In this document: positions 20,755-29,800 of the stretch, in pieces
How positions within the stretch are numbered: position 1 is the stretch's first letter
Layout: every line of letters begins with the position of its first letter
NCBI GenBank assembly: GCA_905221605.1
Contig: CAJNDS010000995.1
Span: 1-44,062, forward strand
Length of the DNA stretch: 44,062 nucleotides
Reading direction: 5' to 3'
Source of the DNA: Symbiodinium natans
Lineage: Eukaryota > Sar > Dinophyceae > Suessiales > Symbiodiniaceae
The notes under the pieces: model-generated
The model's input: only the letters and a program-made list of their open reading frames with translations
Database searches by the model: none
What the model was told of the DNA's origin: nothing
Position numbers and translations under genes: made by a program

Positions 20755-21030
20755 GTTGCAGGGGCTGCAGGGACTCTGAGGGCTGCAGGGCGTGTAGAAG
20801 TATTGCAGATGTAGAGGGACTTTGGGGGTTGCAGGGGCTGCAGGGGCTGTACGGACTGCAGGGGCTGCAGGGACTGTGCGGGCTGCAGGGGCTATGAGGG
20901 CTGCAGGGGCTGTAAGATTGCAGGAACTGTGGTTGTAGGGCTTGTAGAGGGACTGGAGGAGCTGCAGGGGTTTTGTAGGGGCTGCGCGGACCGCGAGGGT
21001 TGTAGGGGCTGTAGAGGCTGCAGTTTTTTT
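20755..21030 (+). repeat. Degenerate GGGGCTGCA-type minisatellite
   Basis: Repeated GGGGCTGCA, GGGGCTGTA and GGGACTGTG nine-base units. Because the period is a multiple of three, frames remain open on both strands (Pro-Cys-Ser-Pro repeats in a 273-codon minus frame at 20567-21388, Leu-Gln-Gly repeats on the plus strand). Confidence 0.85.
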
Positions 21031-21353
21031 GTAGAAGTATGGAGGTCCAAGTCAAACGTAGTTGCACAGCAAAACACTCTAACCCAATTTTAGAGTGCGT
21101 CCATTCTGATTCTGCGGCCATGTGGGGGGGCGGGCTTTTCCTGTTTGGTGTTTCTTTGTGCAACATGAGGTGATGACTGTCCTCCGGTTGGTGCTGTGTT
21201 GTCAGGCAGCTGATGCTCTGGAGGCTTTCATCGCTGCCGGAGGTGCTCAGACGTGCGGAACAGCAGGCCGGTCCCGGAAGTGCTTGTTGCTTCTGTAGTT
21301 GCCTGCTGGCTGTGTGTGGTTTGACTGTAGAGGCGATGTAGTGTGCCTGGTGC

Positions 21354-21518
21354 ATGCTTGTGCTTGCGAGGACGGACACAGTGCTCATGGACGAGCTCTG
21401 TGGCCTCCTGCGTGACCACTTGAATACCAGTTTCCGCGGCGATGGCAGGAAGCCGGAAGACCTGTCTAGCGAGGAGTGTTGTTGCTGCCACTGCCGTAGA
21501 GATAGAGTTTTTAAATGA
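21354..21518 (+). CDS. Small hypothetical ORF, 54 aa (weak candidate)
   Basis: An ATG frame of 54 codons with an in-frame stop just upstream. The peptide contains MDELCGLLRDHLN and ends in a Cys/Arg-rich tail. Composition is protein-like, but the length is too short to judge and a minus-strand frame (21228-21587) overlaps it. No family recognised. It lies 800 bases downstream of the coding-like stretch at 20296 on the same strand and could be another exon of the same broken gene. Confidence 0.15.
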   Translation: MLVLARTDTVLMDELCGLLRDHLNTSFRGDGRKPEDLSSEECCCCHCRRDRVFK

Positions 21519-21972
21519 ATTTCTTGTCAGTAACTGTTGATGTTCGGAGGAACTGGGCGACAAGTTTGTCCGACATGGCGGACGCACGCCTGGAGCCGGG
21601 TCGTGGGCTTGGTTGTCGTGCTGTCGGTGTAGTGTTTTCGTTAGTTCGCTAAGTTTGTGTGGCGCTATTGCTCGGGAGGACCTGGCCCACGCTCATGAAG
21701 AAGCTGCTGATCTAGCGGATTTTAGGAGCCCATTGATGCAGGAAGGCAAAAAGAAGCGGCGGATTTCAGAATAAATTCAATTGTTTTGGAAAATTCCACT
21801 GAAAGATGATTTTTCAAAATTCTTGAATATGCATGAATTTATTTGGTAGATGTCCGAACAAGGCTAATGATTCATAAGACTTTGGGAGGACATATCGGAT
21901 GAGAGAAACAGATGCGCGCATCGACAGGTGAGTGGTTTGGGGTTTAAGGTTTCAGGGGTGAAAAGCTCCCTG
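21519..21972. other. No gene recognised
   Basis: Unique sequence within the long repeat-family copy. Only short frames are present. Confidence 0.4.
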
Positions 21973-21973
21973 G

Positions 21974-22257
21974 TTAGACAAATAACTTGGGAAATTGTGG
22001 AGCTGGGGGGGGAGCCTAGAGGCGGCTCGGGTCAATATACTTAAACTCAGCTTGTCAACTGTTTAGACAAATAACTTGGGAAATTCCGGGGCTGGGGGGG
22101 GAGCCTAGAGGCGGCTCGGGCCAATTTACTTAAACTCGGCTTGTCAGCTGTTTAGACAAATAACTTTGGAAATTCTGGGGCTGGGGGGGAGCTTAGAGGC
22201 GGTTCGGGCCAAATTACTTAATTAACTTCGGCTGGTCAACTGTTTAGATAAATAACT
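21974..22257 (+). repeat. Tandem repeat, about 89 bp x 3.2
   Basis: TTAGACAAATAACTT recurs at 21974, 22063, 22152 and, diverged, at 22244. Units share AAATT-TGGGGCTGGGGGGG, AGAGGCGG-TCGGG and CTTGTCA-CTG. A complementary single unit (GTTATTTGTCTAAACAGCTG) is in the short copy near 38057. Confidence 0.9.
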
Positions 22258-22831
22258 TTGAAAATTCAGATTGAGATCAAAAGCACCAGACGTGTCTGGC
22301 GCGAGCTATTTGGTCAAAAGCACCAGACGTACGTGTGTATCGCGATCTATTTGGTCAAAAAGCACCAGAGTCAAAAGCACCAGACGTGTCTGGCGCCAGC
22401 TATTTGGTCAAAAGCACCAGACGTGTCTGGCGCGAGCTAATTGGTCAAAAGCACCAGACGTGTCTGGCGCGAGCTATTTGGTCAAAAGCACCAGACGTGT
22501 CTGGTGCGAGCTATTTAGTCAAAAGCACCAGACGTGTCTGGCGCGAGCTATTTGGTCAGAAGCACCAGACATGTCTGGCGCGAGCTATTTGGTCAAAAGT
22601 ACCAGACGTGTCTGGCGCGAGCTACTTGGTCAAAAACACCAGACGTGTCTGGCGTGAGCTATTATATGTCAGAAGCACCAGACGTGTCTGGCGCGAGCTA
22701 TTTGGTCAAAAGCACCAGACGTGTCTGGCACGAGCTATTTGGTCAAAAGCACCAGAGTCAAAAGCGCCAAACGTGTCTGGCGCGAGCTATTTGGTCAAAA
22801 GCACCAGACGTGTCTGGCTTGAAAATTCAGA
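22258..22831 (+). repeat. 37-bp minisatellite flanked by 13-bp direct repeats
   Basis: About 16 units, two of them truncated, of a 37-base repeat containing GCACCAGACGTGTCTGG then CGCGAGCTATTTGGTCAAAA. Each unit has a short dyad CCAGAC-GT-GTCTGG. The array is bounded by TTGAAAATTCAGA at 22258-22270 and again at 22819-22831. With a period of 37, all three forward frames stay open, so frames here of up to 166 codons are not evidence of a gene. Confidence 0.95.
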
Positions 22832-22867
22832 ATGATACCACATACAATTTCTATTTATTTTGTCTTG

Positions 22868-22952
22868 AGGGTTTAGGGTTTAGGGTTTAGGGTTTAGGGT
22901 TTAGGGTTTAATTAGGATTTAGGGTTTAGGGTTTAGGGTTTAGGGTTCAGGG
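22868..22952 (+). repeat. Interstitial TTTAGGG tract
   Basis: About eleven units with one TTTAATTAGGATTTAGGG interruption. It borders the right end of the long repeat-family copy. Confidence 0.95.
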
Positions 22953-23054
22953 TAGCGTGTAGGGTTCTAGGCGAAGGCCCTCCTGTCGCGGGTGGGCCTC
23001 GATATAGGGGGCCCTTGTTTGGCCAATCCCCGTCAGCGTACCTCAGCTCCCAAA

Positions 23055-23117
23055 CCCTAAAAACCGTAAAAACCCTAAATACCCCTAAACCCCAAACCCT
23101 AAACCCTAAACCCCGGA
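23055..23117 (-). repeat. Degenerate CCCTAAA tract
   Basis: C-rich heptamers with AAAACCGT and CCCCAAA variants. The following segment 23118-23562 is unique and shows no gene. Confidence 0.8.
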
Positions 23118-23562
23118 CTCCCAAATCCTGAGCCCAAGTCCTCACTCACGCCCCATGCCTGTGCTTCAAGAGGGTGGTTGTCAAAATTATAATCCGTTTT
23201 GGGATACCGTAAATATTAGGTGCCATATTATCATAGGGATCCAAAAAGGGGCCATAATGTTGACAAGTACCCAAGAGTCATGAAAGCTCATCCCTTTGAC
23301 CCCGCTCTTCCATGTTCATCCCTCCCGATTGCGTTCTAAGGGTTCCTTGACTTTGTGGTGCTTTACTGTAACTTTACGTCTTGAGCCTTTCTGGGCTTAT
23401 TGCGTTAAGAAACAAGGCAGCTAAAAATTAAATTTATAGCTACCCTGCTAAGAGCAGCCAAGTTGAGGATTGAAGGCTTTGGGTTTACCAACCATGGCAT
23501 GAAGGGTAGGCCCTTGGTCAATGTTACGTTTCCCCTTATTGGGTTTTTTGTGAGGCCCAAAA

Positions 23563-23600
23563 CCTTAAACCCTAAACCCTAAACCCTAAACCCTAAACCC
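23563..23600 (-). repeat. Short CCCTAAA tract
   Basis: Five units. Confidence 0.9.
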
Positions 23601-23702
23601 TTGGGTTTTCAAGGGACCTACAATAACAGGTTTAGAGATTAGGACTTTGGGGTCCGAAGTTCGGGCTCTGGGGGAGAGCCCCCAGGACTTTCGGCTTGCA
23701 CC

Positions 23703-23738
23703 GGGTTTAGGGTTTAGGGTTTAGGGTGTAGGGTTTAG
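23703..23738 (+). repeat. TTTAGGG tract at the LINE 3' junction, with target-site duplication
   Basis: Three TTTAGGG units then TGTAGGGTTTAG (23727-23738), an exact copy of 32812-32823 at the other end of the LINE. The rare TGTAGGG variant makes the match more meaningful than plain heptamers would. Confidence 0.85.
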
Positions 23739-23854
23739 TCGGTCGGTCGGGGCAGCTGAGAGACTGTCAAGAAGTCGCGCTGAGGATGCACTTGCCGGCA
23801 TCGAAGTGAAAGCCAAAAACATGCGAACTGTGAAAACAAATTAAGGCCGGGACG
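23739..23854 (-). other. LINE 3' UTR
   Basis: About 116 bases follow the ORF2 stop codon. It ends in three CGAC/GACC repeats and has no poly(A) tail. Short 3'-terminal repeats are known in some LINE clades, where they can serve in reverse-transcription priming. That role here is inferred. Confidence 0.7.
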
Positions 23855-26800
23855 TCACAACCATGCTTGGATCAGCTTTCTGCCATCCGGCAAAGGGTCA
23901 ACTGCTTTGCAGGGAGCCCTGGTGTTGCTGCACAATCCCGCCATGGCTGCAACAGTATCCGCCAGCTCTTGATCTAACTTGAGGACGCAATCAACCATGG
24001 GGGCAATGTCGCATGGGAGTGAGTCAGACAGGGCAGCAATCAGTTCGTGACCAAACTCTTGTCGCCATTGACGACGCGGGCCTCTCAGCTTCAAGGCTGG
24101 CCACATCTGCGGCGGGCAGGTCATAGAGCCAGTCGGCGTGGAGTGCGTGGGGGCAGTGGTTGCAACGAGGGCAGGCAGGCAGGCGGTCTGGCCTCGGGCA
24201 AGGTGGATGAAGAGCCTCTGTGGGGTCCAGAATTGGGTCAGGCACCACTTGCAGATTGACCCGCTGGAATAGGATCGGGCCAAGTGCTGATGTCCATGAG
24301 CCTGGAGGCGATGGGCGGCGAGATGAGAAGCCGAGGGGAAGGTGGCCTGGCAAGTCGGACAAGCATGGTTGGCAGGCGCAACCTCCACAGGTGGCCTCAA
24401 GTGAAGCGCCCTCGCCCTTGATTGGAAAACTGTCCACTGTTGCAGCGAAGCAGTCTGTCTGGCCACCGCTTGGGCTCCCCATTTGACCAGCTTGGGACCC
24501 TCGTTAAGGACAATCTCCGCCAAAGTGTCAACATTAGCATGCTGCTGTTGAAGACGGGCTGCAGGGAGCTTCTCCGGGGCCCAGCAGTGGATAAACTCCA
24601 GGTCACGCCAAACCTGGGAAAGCCAGGTATCGTGGCTGCATTTGGCGTGCGCGCAAAGGAGCTCCCACAAGTCGCGATTATCCGAACGGAAAATGCGGAC
24701 AAGGAGACGGAGGCGTTGGAGTAAAAGAACAGCCGCTGGGCACGGGGCGCTCAAGGCACCGCACAGCTCCGGGACTCCTGGAAATCGGGGATGGTGTGTG
24801 TGCCGGTCTTCTGGAAGAAGGAAGCGCAAGGCGGTGCTAAGCCTGGTGTTCCAAACCTTGTGGGCCGCTGGGGTGGGCGTCCATACCCCGACGTTATGGC
24901 TGGCCGAAGCAAGGGGGACGCTATGAAAGAGAGTCCATCTGCAGGCTCGTGAGATGTCCTCGTTCCTGAAAACATGCCTGGCTAAAGGCTTAGCCAAAGC
25001 AACTGCCTGAGCTCCTTTTCTGTCAAGGTCTGGGACCGGATCAGCTTGGGCATCAAGCACAGTGCCTAAATGAGTGTACCTGTGTACAACAGCAAGGGCA
25101 ATGGGCGTGCCGGTGGAAACAGGAACGCGAAGAATGTGCTGGTCCTGCAGAAGCTGAATCTTTTCCTGGCGCGCACCTTCGCCGTGGAAAGCACACAAAG
25201 CCTCTGTTTTGCCCCGGTTGTAATTCGGGTCCATGCATCGCCTGAGGTAGGCCTCGTGAACTATGGCGCACGTCCGGATCAAACGAGGGCGCAAGCCAGC
25301 AGCATGCCCTGAATGCACAGCGACGCAAAGGTCATCTGCCCAAGCCGGTTGGCAGAGCGGGCCGTCTATCGGGCCACGCAGGAGATCCTCTTGGCCCATT
25401 CTCTCCCTGATTTCCAGGAGCGCATCACACATGACAAACCCAAAGAGGATATCACTCACAGTGTCTCCCGGCCGTGTGCCAACCTGTGTCCTGTGGATGA
25501 CGTTCTGACCTCTCGCGATGAAGCCAGCATGGGCAAACCAGGTGAGGATCACAGCCTGTGCGTGTGGAGTCAAACCAAGGGGTTGGGTGGCGAGGGCTTG
25601 TCTGACAACTCGGTAAAAAGCGGCTCGAGTGTCAACAAAGAGAAGGCCAGCGGACGTGGCCGAGTCCGCAGACAGGCGCAGAAAAGTGCAAAGGTAGTGG
25701 GTGAGCTGGGCGGAGTCACTCCCCGGCAAGCTGCCTTGAAGGCACCGTGGCCTCTGTTTGTCAAGCTCCTCGACCAGCACAGAACGGTGCAGACGTCTGA
25801 AGAGTTTACCAACATTTTCAAACAGATAAATAGCTCGGTGGTTCTCTATGGAGGCTTCGGAACCCTTGCCTTTGAACAATGTTAGGAGGACACATGTCGA
25901 AAACCTAACCGGCTCCGACAACCGCACAATGCTCTTCACAAGGAGGGGGTACCATTGTCTAGCACAGCTAGCCGGGCTGGCCTTCCACAATTCGCTGGGT
26001 ATCCCGGAGAGGCCCGGGGCCTTGCCAGAGGCAAGGGCACGAACTTCTCGTTCGAAGTGCAGGAGAGTCGGGATCTCATGTATGGAGAATGGCTGCGAAG
26101 GCTGTGGTACCTGAGGGGCTTGGGCGGCGAAGGTCCTGGCATCAAAGGGGTCAGCAACCTCCATCGCAGCGAAGTGACGAGCTCGCAGATCTTGCACCTC
26201 TTTAACGCTCTGGGCCGGGATGCCATCCTGGTCGGTGATGATGGGGAGAGGTCCCCATGGTTTCTGAACCGACTTTGATGCAGGCCTGAGGCTTCGAAGG
26301 GCTTTAAAGATGGCTTTTGGGTCCCGCCTCAAGGATCCCTCTTTAATCTGCTCAGCGACAGCGGCGGCTCGTGTGACCCTATCTATCCGCAGTTGCCTTT
26401 TCACATTTTGCAACGCAATGTCGAAAGTAAGGCCCCATAGTGCAAATTGCCAGCGAGCGAGCTTCGGAGGGCGGAAACCGCTTTGGCAAACAGTGGCTGG
26501 CCGGTGCCATTTACGGAGGGCCATTCTGAGCGCGTGTCTCCGGCAGTGAGAGGCTGCGGAACGCATGTGCCGTTTGGCCTGCTTACGCTGCTGCAAAAGG
26601 GCAAGGGCTTCCTGTGAAACATGTTCTTTGCGCCCGCACGGGGCCGCACGCAGTGCCTGTTGGGTGGACAGCTGTTTGCGCGCAACCTGCAGCAGCGTCT
26701 CTGCGTGGGTGTGGACATCACAGTTCCATGGAACCGATTTGGCGCAAAAGCTGGCCGCAGCTGCAGCGTATTCCTCAGTTGTGAGGGACCGAAAGGTGCG

Positions 26801-29800
26801 TCGGGCTGGGGCACAAGAGTCGCCACCTCGACCTTGGACAAAGATGTCGACGATCAGAGCCTTGTGGTCGTCATGCTGGTTAAGCAAGTCGAAGTTGCTA
26901 TTGTCAGCCAGACAAGCCCCGACACCCCAAGCAAGCGGAACCGCAACGTAATCGAGGCGGGCTGAACGCCAAGTGGTAGGGTCAACATGGCCAACGGCGC
27001 TTTCGTGCGTGTTGAGCAGGGTGAGGCCAAAATGCTTGCAAGCCGAGGTGAGGCGGTCACCAGCCCAGTCTTGTTCCCCGACAGCAACCGTGCCAACATT
27101 CGGCGGAGCAGCCTGGCTAATTTTGGCATTTGCATCACCGAGCAGTACTAGAGGCCAAACCCGCGCCCATTTGTCTAGTCGCCGGACTAGGTCGTCCCAC
27201 CACTCTTCACGGATGTGGGGAGGCGTCATGCTGTGAGGAGCATGGAAGGTGACAAAAAGGGCCTTGCACCAAGGGCTCGTGTGTGACACAGCGAGGCAGG
27301 TGGGACAAGCGTGAAGGACAGTGAAATGCTCAGCACTTGCGCATGAACTAGGCTTTCCTGGAATCCACGGTAGCGAACTATTGAACCATATTGCGCAGCC
27401 TTCGTGACCTGCTCTGGCGCCAGAATGGTATGTGAGCCAGCTGCCCCTGCAATGCGTAGCAGGGAGGCGGGTTTCTTGCAGCGCAAGAATATGAGCAGCG
27501 TGTTCGGTTGCTTGTTGCTTCAGGGCGTGGGTCTTGCCTGTGGCAGTGCACACATTGGCGGTGATCATGCGCAACTTGCATAGTTGGACCGGTCCATTAA
27601 CTTGGACCTGGGAATCAGCCAAAATGGCTTGCGTGTGTTGAACCTGGATGTTGTCTGGAGGCTCATAGGCCCCTGAGCACAAACTTTCCAGCGAAGGCAT
27701 GTCGGCATGTTGGTGTGCCGCCCAGGCCCATGGGAGCAGCGGATGCTTGAGAACACGCCCAAAAGTAGCAGGCACCGGGGAACAAACAAGCTTTTTGCGG
27801 CCTAGGTCGGCAGCTCTATCCGCAGCCTCGTTCCATAAATGCCCAGCGTGTCCCTTTATCCAAGCATGCTGAGGGTTTGTTCCCGAGGCGTGGAAAGAAA
27901 GAGTGAGGTGTCTCAGGGCGTCATGGATGCTTTGGGCTTGGGGATCATCATGTTGTAGCTGGATGGGAGCGTTCCAACCAGCAGCCTCCCCGAGCGCAAG
28001 CTTCGAGTCGCTGTGAAGCCAACAAGGAACGCAATGAACCGACGCAGAGAAGGCCGTTGCAACGGCAAGCGCGTATGCTTCAGCAGCATTGTTGGATGCA
28101 GACCTGAAAGGATGTGTTTCCGGGCCAACAGGGCCCGCCGCCAAACCAACAAAACGCAGATCATCCGCGGGATTCCCTTGATGTTGCGCGCAAAGAACTG
28201 CGCCCCATCCTGCTCCATGACGGTCAGCCGACCCATCAGTGTAAACATGGAACGCCACAATTGGGCCGTCTGCGTGCGTAGAGGAACGGATTCTTTGGCG
28301 CAGGCGCGCTGGCAGAAGATGAAACTCACCTGACCAGAAGCCTAGCCAAGGCATAGCTAGCGCTTGCAAGTCCGTGCGGAGAGCCTCAGCACTGTGTGGG
28401 GGCTGCTGCTGCGGCGCAGCAAGCCCAGCAAGTGACAGTTGGCGGACAGCCCTCCGGCCGAAGGGAGAAGGGATGCAAGCACTAGGATAGTTGGGCTGAG
28501 GGGGTAGAGGCTCTTGAGGACCTTGAACGTGCAGCGGCACCTCAGATACTTGTGGCAGCGGCACCTGAGCCTGGTCTTGAGCCTGAGGCAGCTGTGGACC
28601 CTGAACCTGCAGTGGCATCTCGCCTTGAACCTGAGGCATCAGTAGACCTTGGACCTGCAGTGGCGGCACCTGAGCCTGCGGACCTTGTGCCTGCAATGGC
28701 ACCTGAACCTGCAGCAGAACAAGAGCCTGGCCTTGAACCCGAGGCACGAGTTGACCTTGAACCCGAGGCACCTGTTGTGGACCTTGAACCTGCAGTGGCA
28801 CCTGGTCTTGAACCTGAGGCATCAGAGGACCTTGAACCTGCAGCACCGGAGCTTGAGGCACTTGAGGACCTTGAACCTGCGGCGGCACCTGAGCCTGCAG
28901 AACTTGAGGCACAAGTGGACCTTGCACCTGCGGCGGCGCCTGAGCCTGGCCTTGAACCTGAGACACTTGCGGACCTTGAACTTGCAGCGGTTGTCCACCC
29001 TGGCCTTGAGTTCGAGACACTTGTGGACCTTGAACCTGCCAATGAACCTGCAGCGGCACCTGAGCCTGGCCTTGAACCAGAGGCATTTGTGGACCTTGAA
29101 CCTGCAGCGGCACCTGAGCCTGGCCTTGAACTTGAGGCACCTGTGGACCTTGAACCTGCAGCCGCACCTGGCCTTGAACCTGAGGCGTCAAAGGACCTTG
29201 GAACTGCAGCGGCACCTGAGCGTGGCCTTGAACCTGAGGCACATGAGAACTTTGGACCTGCTGTGGCTCCCGTGCTTCAGGCGTTTGAGGACCTTGAACC
29301 TGCAGCTCCGGAGATTGAGGCACTTGAGGACCTTGAACCTGCAGCGGCACCTGAACCTGAGGCAGCTGTGGACCTTGAACCTCCAGCGGCACCTGGCCTT
29401 GAACCTGCGGCGTCAGGGGACCTTGCAACTGCAGCACCTGCGCATGGGTTTGAACCTGCGGCACACGCGGACCTTGAGCTTCAGGCATTTGAGGACCTTG
29501 CGGCGCCTGTGGACCTTGCACCTGCAGCGGCACCTGAGCCTGGCCTTGAACCTGAGGCATAGGTGGACCTTGAGCCTGCAGCGGCACCTGCACCTTGCCT
29601 TGCGCCTGAGGCGTCATAGGACCTTGCACCTGCAGCGGCACCTGAGCCTGGCCCTGAACCTGAGGCACATGTGGACCTTGAACCTGCAGCGGCGCGTCGT
29701 GAAGCAATTTGGGACCCTGAACCTGCAGCGGCACCTGAGCCTGTCCTTGAACCTGAGGCACCTGTGGACCAGGAACCTGCAGCGGCACCTGCAGCATCAG

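Larger units (their letters stand above)
19985..22853 (+). mobile_element. Telomere-bounded repeat family, long copy (2.87 kb)
   Basis: The left end reads TAGAAATTGT-GTAGGG followed by GGGTTTGGGTCCC (19998-20010). The right end carries the inverted complement ACAATTTCTA (22844-22853). The same end motifs, in the same order, bracket the short copies at 36742-37188 and 38006-38337, which lie in the opposite orientation. Conservation continues a few bases past each inverted word up to telomeric repeats, so the true limits may be the repeats themselves. The interior holds GTTTTGACCGAAA repeats, coding-like sequence, GGGGCTGCA-type repeats, an 89-bp tandem repeat and a 37-bp array. I cannot assign a known transposon class. 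Confidence 0.6.

Noticed and set aside
20567-21388. 273-codon minus-strand ORF rich in Pro, Cys, Ser
   Set aside because: Its middle is the nine-base GGGGCTGCA-type repeat. The opposite strand has better codon composition at 20296-20535 and no domain is visible.
22258-22831. CRISPR-like array
   Set aside because: Units follow one another without unique spacers, and the context is eukaryotic.
19985-22857. TTTA as a 4-bp target duplication of the long repeat-family copy
   Set aside because: The conserved sequence continues beyond TTTA in the short copies, so the apparent duplication lies inside the repeat unit.
22258-22890. Overlapping repeat-protein ORFs in all three plus frames
   Set aside because: A 37-base period rotates through every frame, so the same peptide appears in each. 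This reflects absence of stops, not coding.
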